Positions 1 through 5,921 of a DNA stretch of 9,218 bases are shown here, piece by piece (within the stretch, counting starts at the first letter, position 1; every line of letters starts with the position of its first letter). Below the pieces are notes generated by a model. That model was not told the DNA's origin, ran no database searches, and was given only the letters and a program-made list of their open reading frames with translations. Position numbers and translations under genes: made by a program. The DNA comes from SZUA-1535 sp964594175 (GTDB lineage Archaea; Aenigmatarchaeota; Aenigmatarchaeia; Aenigmatarchaeales; SZUA-1535), in assembly GCA_964594175.1 (NCBI GenBank), contig CAZQLM010000033.1:1-9218 (forward strand). Reading direction: 5' to 3'.

Positions 1-1013
1 AGAGCATTAACTTCTTTTTCTTCATAAAATGGTAAAGAAAAATAGCAGAAAGCAAACCCGGAAATGCATGTGAAAATTACGAGAAATTTAAATAATATTT
101 TGTTTTTTATGTTTTTGACAATGTAGTAAGAAGATAGAAGACTGAACGGTATTGAAAGATATGGGTCTCTTATTCTGAATGAAACAGCAGAAAGGAATAA
201 AAATACAAGCGCCCATACAGAGATAAACCTTTTTTCAATATTCTTTTGCCCAATGAAATATTTCAATCCAAGCAAACCTGCTATTATTTGCACAATTCCC
301 ACCCATTTAAAAAATCCTAAAAGAGAAGGATTCACATTTCCAAACCTTTCAAAAACTTCAAAAAAGTAAAACAAACATGCGGAAACAAAAAATACAGCAA
401 GGCTCAATACTATCGCAAGCTTTTTATGCTCTTTTTTCAGTGAAAGTTTTGAAATAAAATATATTGCAACGAGCAAAGGTGCTATAGCCCAGCTTCTATG
501 TGTAAGCATCCACGGAATTATAATTAAAAAAGCCAAAGGAAATCTTCTGGAAAAAATAAAATACAAGAAAATTGAAAGAAATAGGAGTGCTAAATTTTCA
601 GGAATGAAAAGAGAGCTCTTGTAAAGGAAATTTGCGGAAAATGAAAGAAGAAGCACAGCAAGAAGTGCTGTTTCTTTATTAACTATTTTTTTGAAAGAAA
701 AGAAAATAAAGCACAGAGTTAAAATACCCAAAAGAGAAGAAAACAAAATAGCAAAAAAAGGGCTTGTTATTCCAATAACCCTTGAAAAAACGTGAAAAAG
801 AACAGGATAAGAATATGTTTCTATTCCCACAAGCTCTGAAATATTTTTTTCAAATAATATGCATGGCGAGATAACATTCTTTACAACGAAAAAATGCAAA
901 AACTCATCATATCCTCTAAAACTCAATCCGTTCGATGTTAAATGGATTGATACCCTTACGAAAAACAGAAGAAAAACAATAACTGCAATCCATTTCTTAT
1001 CAATTTTTCTCAT
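1..1013 (-). CDS. Putative GT-C-like polytopic membrane glycosyltransferase (partial, C-terminus beyond the window)
   Basis: The minus strand is open from an ATG at 1013 to the window edge, about 337 codons without a stop, so the C-terminus is missing. The product is very hydrophobic with many membrane spans; the first is around residues 9-25. After it comes an acidic loop, RGYDEFLH (residues 33-40), then FIPENLALLF (136-145) and THRSW (171-175). An acidic pair in the first outer loop, a PE motif and a later His are typical of GT-C enzymes that use polyprenyl-phosphate sugars, such as the GT39/ArnT-like group. I infer this class from layout, not from a recognised full match. The start overlaps the end of truD by 14 bases and has GGTGAT ten bases upstream, so translation is probably coupled. 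It could serve N-glycosylation; the pilin-like proteins elsewhere in the window carry sequons. Donor and acceptor are unknown, and an unrelated multi-span protein is possible. Confidence 0.72.
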   Translation of the reverse strand, partial: MRKIDKKWIAVIVFLLFFVRVSIHLTSNGLSFRGYDEFLHFFVVKNVISPCILFEKNISELVGIETYSYPVLFHVFSRVIGITSPFFAILFSSLLGILTLCFIFFSFKKIVNKETALLAVLLLSFSANFLYKSSLFIPENLALLFLSIFLYFIFSRRFPLAFLIIIPWMLTHRSWAIAPLLVAIYFISKLSLKKEHKKLAIVLSLAVFFVSACLFYFFEVFERFGNVNPSLLGFFKWVGIVQIIAGLLGLKYFIGQKNIEKRFISVWALVFLFLSAVSFRIRDPYLSIPFSLLSSYYIVKNIKNKILFKFLVIFTCISGFAFCYFSLPFYEEKEVNA

Positions 1014-2169
1014 TAAAATGCATATCACCTTTAACTATTTTTTCTAAAACTATTGTTGCATAGCTTCCTGGAGGAAGGGTAAATTCTATTACTGCAGCTT
1101 TCTTTCCTTTGTTTAAATTATCTTCTTCTATTTTTATTAGCTTTATATCTCTTACCTCCAAAACAGCTTCTCTCTCACCACCGCTCGTTCGCATTTCAGG
1201 CATGCTCGGAAGTAAGAAATTTTTTTGTTCTACTCCCAAAGATTGCATAACTTCTTTAACCTTTTTGTGAATCTCGCTTTTTTCGTTAAGCATAGTATCG
1301 TAGCCAACCAGAGGAATTTTTTTACCCTTCAGCTTTTCCATTCCAAGCTCTTCAGCAAGCTCTTTTAGCACGGAGTTAAAAATCCAGGCTTGAACAGCAT
1401 TTATGAAAAGCTTCCTTATTCTTTTGGGAAACCTTCTTAAAGCTCCGACAAAATCTCGAGGATGCTTGTACAAATAATCTAGCATAGCTCTTTCATACCT
1501 GAACTTTTTTGGAAAAGCGTAAAGAGCTTTTAAATAAGCTTTTCTATCTCCCCAGTTTTTCCATAGAAATTCTCGAATTTTTCTTACTTCCTCGCTCTCT
1601 CCCTGAAAGGGTGCTGCAACATAGATCTTAACGGCTTCTTCAAAATTTCCTTTAAGCATTTCCAGCCCAACCAAATGCGTTACAGCCCTTATTCCCCCAA
1701 ACCTCTGCTCACCAAAGTAGTTTGGAATTCCTTTTTTAAGCTTTGCGAAAATTTTTTCAAGCCTAGCTTTTATTTCATTTTCCTCCAGAGCTATATCGCG
1801 AATCCTTATTACAAATCTGTTTCCTTCAAGATCTCCAAGATTTAGTCTTTCACCCCTTTCGAATCCGTAGAGCTTGACGTTTTTTAAACTAAGCTTTTTA
1901 AGCTTTTGCTCCAAGCTATGCTCTGGATCCCAGAGAGAAAATCTTTGCCTTGCTATTGCAAACTTATCCTTTGTTCCTGCATATCCAAATCGCTTTTTAG
2001 AAACGTGGAGCTTTCTTGAAAGCATGCGAACAACTTCCTGCGTGTCGAGATTTATTTTTTCAACCCAGAAAATAACATGCTCATCGTTTTTGCTTTTCCC
2101 CCTTTTCGGTATTTCCTCTACAAAAAAATCTTCTGCCTTCTGCTTTATTTCCCCTCCTATACCTCGCAT
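1000..2169 (-). CDS. truD: tRNA pseudouridine synthase D (TruD)
   Basis: The 389-residue product isomerises uridine to pseudouridine in RNA, in the TruD family acting at tRNA position 13 and in some archaea also elsewhere. The signature FGYAGTKDKFAIARQRFS begins at residue 61; the Asp of GTKD, D68, is the expected catalytic residue. A second conserved block, NYFGEQRFG (150-158), and an N-terminal DFFVEEIP segment also fit TruD. The length is near that of archaeal members. The gene starts 21 bases after the geranylgeranyl reductase stop. No Shine-Dalgarno sequence precedes the ATG, but TTTTATAG at 2191-2198 is centred about 26 bases upstream, so a leaderless transcript from an internal promoter is possible alongside read-through. 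The last codons overlap the downstream membrane protein gene. Confidence 0.96.
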   Translation of the reverse strand: MRGIGGEIKQKAEDFFVEEIPKRGKSKNDEHVIFWVEKINLDTQEVVRMLSRKLHVSKKRFGYAGTKDKFAIARQRFSLWDPEHSLEQKLKKLSLKNVKLYGFERGERLNLGDLEGNRFVIRIRDIALEENEIKARLEKIFAKLKKGIPNYFGEQRFGGIRAVTHLVGLEMLKGNFEEAVKIYVAAPFQGESEEVRKIREFLWKNWGDRKAYLKALYAFPKKFRYERAMLDYLYKHPRDFVGALRRFPKRIRKLFINAVQAWIFNSVLKELAEELGMEKLKGKKIPLVGYDTMLNEKSEIHKKVKEVMQSLGVEQKNFLLPSMPEMRTSGGEREAVLEVRDIKLIKIEEDNLNKGKKAAVIEFTLPPGSYATIVLEKIVKGDMHFNEKN

Positions 2170-2190
2170 GCAAAGAATTTTAGAATAAAG

Positions 2191-3384
2191 CTATAAAAGC
2201 AAATGCTTTGCAAGTTTTGCTAACTTTGGTTTTTTAAGCAAAATTTTTGCAAGCTTTGCCAGACCCTTTCCATGAGTAAAATTTATTAAATCTTCCCCTC
2301 TCAAGTTATCTGCAAGGAAGTTAAGATCTTCGTCGCTCAGCCTTTCTACAACTTCTCTTAGCTTTTGCACTTTTTCCAGCTCTTTCCCTCGTTCTCTCCA
2401 CCAAATTTTGTTGTATTTTTCCAAGCTCTTTGCAGAAACATCTCCCTTTTCCAGAGCTTCTGCTATTACCTGAGCAGCTATTCTCCCTGCTATCTGCGCT
2501 TCTTTCATTCCACCGCCATGTATTGGATTTACTTGGTGGGCGGCATCCCCGACAACGAGAAAACCGTTAAGCACCATGTTTTTCAGAAAACCTCCCACGG
2601 GAATGCCGCCGGCATTAGCTTCGAGAATGCTACCGTTTCTAAGCCATTCATGCTTTTCAACAAACTCCCTTAAATACTCTCTTGCTGTTTTCTTCCCGAA
2701 ACTACCGCATATTCCTATGCCAACATTTGCTCTGTCTTTACCTTTGGGAAATATCCATATATAACCGCGAGGTGCTATTTCATTTCCGAAGAAAAAGTAA
2801 ATTTTATGCGGATCCTCTAAGTAGATATTGCTCATCTCGTATTGATATCCAGAATCTATGTTTATAAGTTTATTTACAGTATCTAATCCAGCTTTTCTTG
2901 CTATCGTGCTCTCAACTCCATCTGCTGCTACAACAACTTTGCTTTTGATTTTGTACTTCCTTCCTTCCCAATTAACTGCAACACCCTTAATAAAACCATT
3001 TTCTTTTACAACGTCTTTTACTTCTGCTTTTGCTATTATTTTTGCTCCCTTTTTTGCAGCTTGCTCGGCAAGCCATTTATCGTATAGCTTTCTCTCAACA
3101 ATATAGCCAACAGTTTTTCCGTAATTTATTTCTATGCTTTTTCCATTCGGAGCATAGATTATAGCTCCGTCTATTTTCTGAGCTATGCATCGCTTAGGAA
3201 TTTTCTGCCCTAAAAGCTTTACTGTGCTTGCAGACAAACCTTCTCCACAGCGTTTAGGAGCTCCTATTTCCTGACGTTTTTCAAAAACAACAACGTTTAT
3301 TCCTTTCTCAGCCAAATGCTTTGCTGTGCTCGTTCCACCAGGACCTGCGCCAACTACAACAACATCATAGCTCTCTTTAATCAT
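2191..3384 (-). CDS. Geranylgeranyl reductase, FAD-dependent (digeranylgeranylglycerophospholipid reductase family)
   Basis: The 397-residue cytoplasmic or membrane-associated flavoprotein should saturate the geranylgeranyl chains of archaeal ether lipids. The N-terminus has the dinucleotide-binding motif VVVGAGPGGTSTAKHLAEKG with its Gly cluster at 12-17. KRCGEGLS (44-51) carries the family Cys, C46. ADGVES lies at 155-160. The geranylgeranyl reductase signature YIWIFPKG with downstream VGIGI is at 208-225, and the second FAD motif GDAAHQVNP at 279-287. The length is normal for archaeal members. The start overlaps the preceding gene by eight bases and has AGGTGGAG five bases upstream, which supports this ATG. 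Ferredoxin is encoded two genes upstream in the same string, in line with the known ferredoxin dependence of the Methanosarcina acetivorans enzyme. The exact substrate (phospholipid or free prenyl diphosphate) cannot be read from sequence. Confidence 0.95.
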   Translation of the reverse strand: MIKESYDVVVVGAGPGGTSTAKHLAEKGINVVVFEKRQEIGAPKRCGEGLSASTVKLLGQKIPKRCIAQKIDGAIIYAPNGKSIEINYGKTVGYIVERKLYDKWLAEQAAKKGAKIIAKAEVKDVVKENGFIKGVAVNWEGRKYKIKSKVVVAADGVESTIARKAGLDTVNKLINIDSGYQYEMSNIYLEDPHKIYFFFGNEIAPRGYIWIFPKGKDRANVGIGICGSFGKKTAREYLREFVEKHEWLRNGSILEANAGGIPVGGFLKNMVLNGFLVVGDAAHQVNPIHGGGMKEAQIAGRIAAQVIAEALEKGDVSAKSLEKYNKIWWRERGKELEKVQKLREVVERLSDEDLNFLADNLRGEDLINFTHGKGLAKLAKILLKKPKLAKLAKHLLL

Positions 3385-3811
3385 ACTTTCTCCACCTTTC
3401 TGGATTATCTGAATCAGAGAAAAATATTCTTTCTCTGTATTCTGGATACGTGCTTCGAAGTTCTTCCTTAAGTTGTTCTATACGAGATCTGTATTCTTTG
3501 GATCTTCTCACTATGAAATTCAAAATTTCTGTTGTTTCGTTCGCGTTTGCATTTATTTCACCGCTTTGCACAATGCGATGTAATTTTTCAATACCTTCTT
3601 GTACAGGTTTTAAAATCTCTGGGACACTTCCATTTAGTTTTTTATATTCTTCGTACATTTTTCTAATAGCTTCACAGAAAATTCTTTTTCCTTCACTAAT
3701 CCCATCATTATAAAGTTCAAAACCCATATAAGCAGAGGAGATTATGTTTCCGAAACCGTGAATATAGGCTTTTTCAAGTTCTATAAGTTCCTTCTCCATA
3801 GTTTCCTTCAT
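3377..3811 (-). CDS. Unrecognised helical protein between ferredoxin and geranylgeranyl reductase genes
   Basis: I do not recognise this 144-residue protein. It looks almost entirely helical, rich in Glu, Lys and Arg, without a signal peptide, membrane segment or metal-binding Cys cluster (one Cys, C46). The N-terminal half has a less charged stretch, HGFGNIISSAYMGFELY (residues 18-34), that could pack as a helical bundle core. Residues 95-130 look like a long charged helix. The C-terminus is acidic and aromatic, ending SDNPERWRKYD. It is real by context: its ATG overlaps the ferredoxin stop as ATGA, its end overlaps the reductase start by eight bases, and GGTGAGG precedes its start. A gene translationally linked to both an electron donor and its likely acceptor may encode a docking, assembly or regulatory partner. 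That is inference from position only. Confidence 0.85.
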   Translation of the reverse strand: MKETMEKELIELEKAYIHGFGNIISSAYMGFELYNDGISEGKRIFCEAIRKMYEEYKKLNGSVPEILKPVQEGIEKLHRIVQSGEINANANETTEILNFIVRRSKEYRSRIEQLKEELRSTYPEYRERIFFSDSDNPERWRKYD

Positions 3812-3984
3812 TTCCTCACCTTTATTGCTCCAGCCGGGCAGGCTTTTTCACAAAGCCCGCAAAGAGTGCATTTTTTAGGATCTCTTCTTATACCGCTTTC
3901 ACCAAGCTCTAACGCTAAGAAAGGGCAAACCCCTACGCATGCTCCGCATCGCATGCACAGCTCTTTATTTATTTTCCACGCCAT
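3808..3984 (-). CDS. 2[4Fe-4S] ferredoxin
   Basis: This 58-residue protein (MAWKINKELC...) has two complete CxxCxxCxxxCP cluster motifs, at C10-C13-C16-C20 and C39-C42-C45-C49. It should bind two [4Fe-4S] clusters and carry low-potential electrons in the cytoplasm. The length is typical of clostridial-type ferredoxins, with no extra domain. The start has GAGGT ten bases upstream; an out-of-frame ATG lies in between. Its TGA stop overlaps the next gene's ATG. As first gene of a string containing geranylgeranyl reductase, it is the likely electron donor for lipid saturation: in Methanosarcina acetivorans the ferredoxin gene beside the reductase gene is needed for full reduction. Other electron roles remain possible. 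Confidence 0.95.
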   Translation of the reverse strand: MAWKINKELCMRCGACVGVCPFLALELGESGIRRDPKKCTLCGLCEKACPAGAIKVRK

Positions 3985-4011
3985 TTTTTCTCATACCTCA
4001 TCGCTTTCGTG

Positions 4012-4025
4012 CGATATTTTTATCG
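4012..4025. promoter_or_regulatory. Inverted repeat near the ferredoxin operon start
   Basis: CGATA and TATCG flank four T residues, a perfect five-base inverted repeat. If the minus-strand TATA at 4037-4044 is used, transcription of the ferredoxin string would begin close to 4013, inside this repeat, a place where archaeal repressors can act. An operator is only a guess; the repeat is short. Confidence 0.25.
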
Positions 4026-4036
4026 GCATAGTTAAA

Positions 4037-4044
4037 TTTAAATA
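4037..4044. promoter_or_regulatory. TATA element in the divergent ferredoxin/speD intergenic region
   Basis: TTTAAATA on the plus strand reads TATTTAAA on the minus strand. Either orientation would place a start 26-27 bases away: near 4067 for speD, just before GGTGGTGG, and near 4013 for the ferredoxin string. A second candidate for the plus strand is TTTTATAA at 4057-4064. No other strong TATA serves the minus strand here. Confidence 0.5.
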
Positions 4045-4116
4045 TGTTTACTTCATTTTATAATTTGCGGTGGTGGAAAGGTATGGGCGAAGATAGTGAC
4101 GAGCAGGCGAGAAAAA

Positions 4117-4479
4117 ATGAGCGTGCACATCATTGCAGACCTTTTTGGAGTGAACCCGGAGCTAATAAAGCACGTGAAAAAAGTGAAATCTTTAGTCGAC
4201 CCTCTAATCAAAAAAGCTGAGCTCACTGTTCTTGCTTCTAAATACCATCAGTTCAAGCCATTTGGGGTTTCTTGTGTTTATCTTCTTGCAGAATCCCATG
4301 TTTCTCTTCATACATGGCCTGAAATTGGTTATGTGGCCATTGATATATTTACATGCGGCGAGAGCAGGAAAGCTTTTACTGCCTTTAATCTTCTTAAGCA
4401 GGTATTCAAACCGCAAAGCGTTAAAGAGAGAATAATAGAAAGGAATTATTATAAAAAACTACCTAAGCAGATTGTGTAG
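4117..4479 (+). CDS. speD: S-adenosylmethionine decarboxylase proenzyme (pyruvoyl-dependent)
   Basis: The product decarboxylates S-adenosylmethionine, giving the aminopropyl donor for polyamines. From this ATG it has 120 residues, normal for the short prokaryotic class. The self-cleavage site is in LLAESHVSLHTWPE: cleavage between Glu59 and Ser60 yields a beta chain and an alpha chain whose Ser becomes the pyruvoyl group; the next His (61) and the Cys of FTCGE (80) are the family's processing and catalytic residues. The N-terminal strand SVHIIADLFG follows the Met directly. In-frame GTG at 4096 would add seven residues but has poorer upstream signals; ATG 4117 has GGCGAG five bases ahead. A well-placed Shine-Dalgarno (GGTGGTG) instead precedes an out-of-frame ATG at 4083, so the 5' end is unsettled. 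The gene stands alone, divergent from the ferredoxin string and convergent with tRNA-Trp. Confidence 0.95.
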   Translation: MSVHIIADLFGVNPELIKHVKKVKSLVDPLIKKAELTVLASKYHQFKPFGVSCVYLLAESHVSLHTWPEIGYVAIDIFTCGESRKAFTAFNLLKQVFKPQSVKERIIERNYYKKLPKQIV

Positions 4480-4483
4480 CTAG

Positions 4484-4508
4484 GAGAAAAACTATATTTT
4501 TTGAAAAA
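4484..4508. terminator. Back-to-back T tracts between speD and tRNA-Trp
   Basis: Plus-strand TTTTTT at 4497-4502 follows speD, and a minus-strand run of five T (4504-4508) follows immediately after the tRNA CCA end. Archaeal RNA polymerase can terminate at T runs without a hairpin, so each tract plausibly ends one of the two converging units. Confidence 0.5.
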
Positions 4509-4525
4509 TGGTGGGGCCGCCCGGA

Positions 4526-4557
4526 GTTTCGCCAGAATGTTATAAATTTCTTTCTTC
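4526..4557 (-). other. tRNA-Trp T-loop intron (position 59/60), 32 bases
   Basis: Removing these 32 bases turns an impossible 39-base T loop into TTCAAAT flanked by perfectly paired stems. The intron starts GAAGAAAG and ends GGCGAAAC. Loop bases UUC can pair with GAA near the intron 3' end, leaving three-base bulges AAG and ACU with cuts after the second base, a relaxed bulge-helix-bulge for the tRNA splicing endonuclease. The exact cut could shift by one base. Confidence 0.82.
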
Positions 4558-4578
4558 TTTGAACCGGGGTCAACCGGT

Positions 4579-4619
4579 AGCACCGCTTTCATTGCAAAAG
4601 CTCAACGCACCAGCTTGCG
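4579..4619 (-). other. tRNA-Trp anticodon-loop intron (position 37/38), 41 bases
   Basis: The boundaries give loop CTCCAGA and a full anticodon stem. Exon bases CUCC can face GGUG near the intron 3' end with one U-U mismatch, leaving bulges AGC and CUA cut after the second base, the usual geometry. Inside, GCAAGCT and AGCTTTTGC form a stem with a two-base bulge. I see no box C/D pair like that in many euryarchaeal tRNA-Trp introns. Confidence 0.85.
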
Positions 4620-4645
4620 CTGGAGCCGGCCGTCCTGCCACTAGA

Positions 4646-4834
4646 CTACGGCCCCTTAAACAGGAGCCACAACCCCAAAGATAAAATTATAAATCCCGTA
4701 ATCTCTTTTAAAGGTGTCGGTATCGGAGAAGCGTTACCAGAAAAAAATATCATGTAGCTACCGGAAAATACGAAAAATAATCCTAGGGCATATTTTATCG
4801 TTGTAAACATCGTTGCTGGCGATGGCGCTTTCAT
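4646..4834 (-). CDS. Small two-span membrane protein, unrecognised
   Basis: A 62-residue protein with two predicted membrane helices, roughly residues 13-32 (YALGLFFVFSGSYMIFF) and 44-60 (ITGFIILSLGLWLLF), joined by a Pro-rich turn. I do not recognise a family. It looks genuine: its ATG lies seven bases past the metallophosphoesterase stop, and a GGTGAG ribosome binding site overlaps that stop, implying coupled expression. Oddly, the frame ends inside the tRNA-Trp gene: the last codons cover the acceptor 5' strand and the stop TAG is tRNA bases 8-10. RNase P cutting at 4655/4656 would remove the stop codon from any shared transcript. Confidence 0.68.
   Translation of the reverse strand: MKAPSPATMFTTIKYALGLFFVFSGSYMIFFSGNASPIPTPLKEITGFIILSLGLWLLFKGP
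4681..4693 (-). promoter_or_regulatory. Candidate TATA box for tRNA-Trp inside the membrane-protein frame
   Basis: On the minus strand, TTTATAATTTTAT lies 26-38 bases ahead of the tRNA 5' end at 4655, the right distance for a start at or just before the mature end. It also encodes part of the second membrane helix, so chance from hydrophobic codons cannot be ruled out. Confidence 0.4.
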
Positions 4835-4841
4835 TATTTTC

Positions 4842-5552
4842 TCACCAAAATCTTTTTAATCCTCCTATTGTTGATGAATCTATTAAGGTTATCCTTTTGT
4901 TAAGTGGTAGGGCAACATTATATATAGGTATTCCTTTTAAAAAAGAAAAGCTTTTTCCATGGTGTGCATGCCCGTGAATCACAATGTCTGGTGGAAATTC
5001 CAAAAGGATTTTTTCCATATTTTTTGAAGCGAGATTGGGATATACTTCCTTTCTTTCCCCTTCTAGGGTTAAATAACTTGGAGCATAATGTGAGAAAAAA
5101 ATAACAAAATCAGCTCTGTTTTTTGATTCTTTAAGTAGCGCTTTTATTCTTTCCATTCTCTTAGCGTATACTTCCTTTATATTTGGAATGTTTCGAAGCT
5201 GCCATGTTGTAGGTTTATCCAGAACACCGCGAGTTCCGAGAAAAGCGAAAGTTTTACCAAATTTATCCTTAACAATCTTTACTTTTTCTTCAAAAAATTC
5301 CACTCCAGGTATTTTTTTAAGTTCTTCGTGCTTTTCGTCATACTCTTCATTTCCAAAGCATGCAAAAATTTCTATATCTCCGAACTTTTTTCTTATCATA
5401 TTAACAACTTTTTGATATCCGACTACATTTCCTTTATTCGCAATATCTCCTGCGAGAATAAAAATATCAGCCTTCCTCACATTTTCTAAAGATTTTGAAA
5501 ATATGTTAAAAAATTTTGGATAATGAATATCCGATACAGCTGCTATTAGCAT
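4842..5552 (-). CDS. Calcineurin-like metallophosphoesterase
   Basis: The 236-residue cytoplasmic protein shows the metallophosphoesterase ligands in order: SDIH (D8, H10), AGDI (D36), GNEEYD (N68), FSHYAP (H155) and GHAHHGK (H195, H197). These bind two metal ions and hydrolyse phosphomono- or diesters. The usual GNH(D/E) reads GNEE, so the His that assists the leaving group is replaced by Glu69; some archaeal subfamilies vary here. The substrate cannot be told from sequence. The ATG has no Shine-Dalgarno sequence, but TTTAAA at 5575-5580 is centred about 26 bases upstream, so the mRNA is probably leaderless. The small membrane protein follows after seven bases. The gene diverges from the OB-fold/PCNA pair. 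Confidence 0.9.
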   Translation of the reverse strand: MLIAAVSDIHYPKFFNIFSKSLENVRKADIFILAGDIANKGNVVGYQKVVNMIRKKFGDIEIFACFGNEEYDEKHEELKKIPGVEFFEEKVKIVKDKFGKTFAFLGTRGVLDKPTTWQLRNIPNIKEVYAKRMERIKALLKESKNRADFVIFFSHYAPSYLTLEGERKEVYPNLASKNMEKILLEFPPDIVIHGHAHHGKSFSFLKGIPIYNVALPLNKRITLIDSSTIGGLKRFW

Positions 5553-5574
5553 GAAAAGTATTTTTCGAAAAATG

Positions 5575-5580
5575 TTTAAA
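5575..5580. promoter_or_regulatory. Palindromic TATA box shared by two divergent leaderless genes
   Basis: TTTAAA is centred at 5577.5. The metallophosphoesterase ATG begins at 5552 (minus) and the OB-fold ATG at 5604 (plus), 25.5 and 26.5 bases away. Both lack Shine-Dalgarno sequences. No comparable TATA lies elsewhere in this 51-base gap, apart from TTTAAG at 5583-5588, which is too close to the plus start. Confidence 0.6.
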
Positions 5581-5603
5581 AGTTTAAGAAGTTTAGTAAA
5601 TTT

Positions 5604-5921
5604 ATGGTTTTGAGATATGTCGCAGAAGAAAAGAGTATAGCAGAAATTTCAGAAAACGATAAAAGAATAAGAATAATAGGTATTGTGGTTGATGTTGGAA
5701 ATGATTATATAGTTGTAGATGACGGAACCGGAAAAATAGAAGTGAGCGTGAGCGAATTTCATGGAAAAATGGGAGACATGATTAAAGTTATAGGTAGGGT
5801 ACTTGCTTCCAATGGAAAAATAACAATAATGTGCGAGTGTTATCAATTATTAAAAAACTTCAACCTTAAATTATATAAAGAAGCGAGAGAAATTGTAAAA
5901 AAGGTGATGAAATATGTTTAG
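5604..5921 (+). CDS. Small OB-fold nucleic-acid-binding protein (RPA-like)
   Basis: The 105-residue protein looks like a single OB fold: strands RIRIIGIVVDVG (21-32), DYIVVDDGTGKIEVSV (34-49), GDMIKVIGRVLASNGKITIMCE (57-78), then a C-terminal helix LYKEAREIVKKVMKYV. The G-x-V and DDGTGKIEV pattern is typical of the RPA32/Stn1-like or helicase-type OB group that binds single-stranded DNA. It overlaps the PCNA start by eight bases, so the two are made together, which suggests a replication or repair role. I cannot assign a specific protein: it is far shorter than full RPA large subunits. The start fits a leaderless mRNA from the TTTAAA at 5575-5580. Confidence 0.8.
   Translation: MVLRYVAEEKSIAEISENDKRIRIIGIVVDVGNDYIVVDDGTGKIEVSVSEFHGKMGDMIKVIGRVLASNGKITIMCECYQLLKNFNLKLYKEAREIVKKVMKYV

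Larger units (their letters stand above)
4509..4655 (-). tRNA. tRNA-Trp (CCA) with two introns
   Basis: Read on the minus strand, acceptor GGGGCCG (4655-4649) pairs with CGGCCCC (4519-4513), followed by discriminator A and an encoded CCA (4511-4509). The D arm is GTCT, loop AGTGGCA, GGAC. Anticodon stem GCCGG leads into loop CTCCAG, anticodon CCA; the partner CCGGT (4577-4573) is found only after skipping 4579-4619. The variable region is TGAC. T stem CCCGG and CCGGG pair only after skipping 4526-4557, which restores the T loop TTCAAAT. The spliced product is 71 bases plus CCA, with every stem paired. Loop CTCCAGA and A73 fit archaeal tRNA-Trp. A glycine reading was weighed because the D arm is Gly-like, but it would put C instead of U at 33. 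The gene overlaps the upstream coding frame by ten bases. Confidence 0.93.

Noticed and set aside
859..1047. Plus-strand 62-codon frame near the truD end
   Set aside because: It lies opposite the ends of truD and the membrane protein gene, has no ribosome binding site and has composition typical of antisense noise.
4579..4619. Box C/D RNA in the tRNA-Trp intron
   Set aside because: Only ATGAAA and TTGA are present; no RUGAUGA/CUGA pair with usual spacing.
4509..4655. tRNA-Gly instead of tRNA-Trp
   Set aside because: The D arm resembles archaeal tRNA-Gly, but a TCC anticodon would place C at position 33; CTCCAGA with U33 and anticodon CCA fits Trp.
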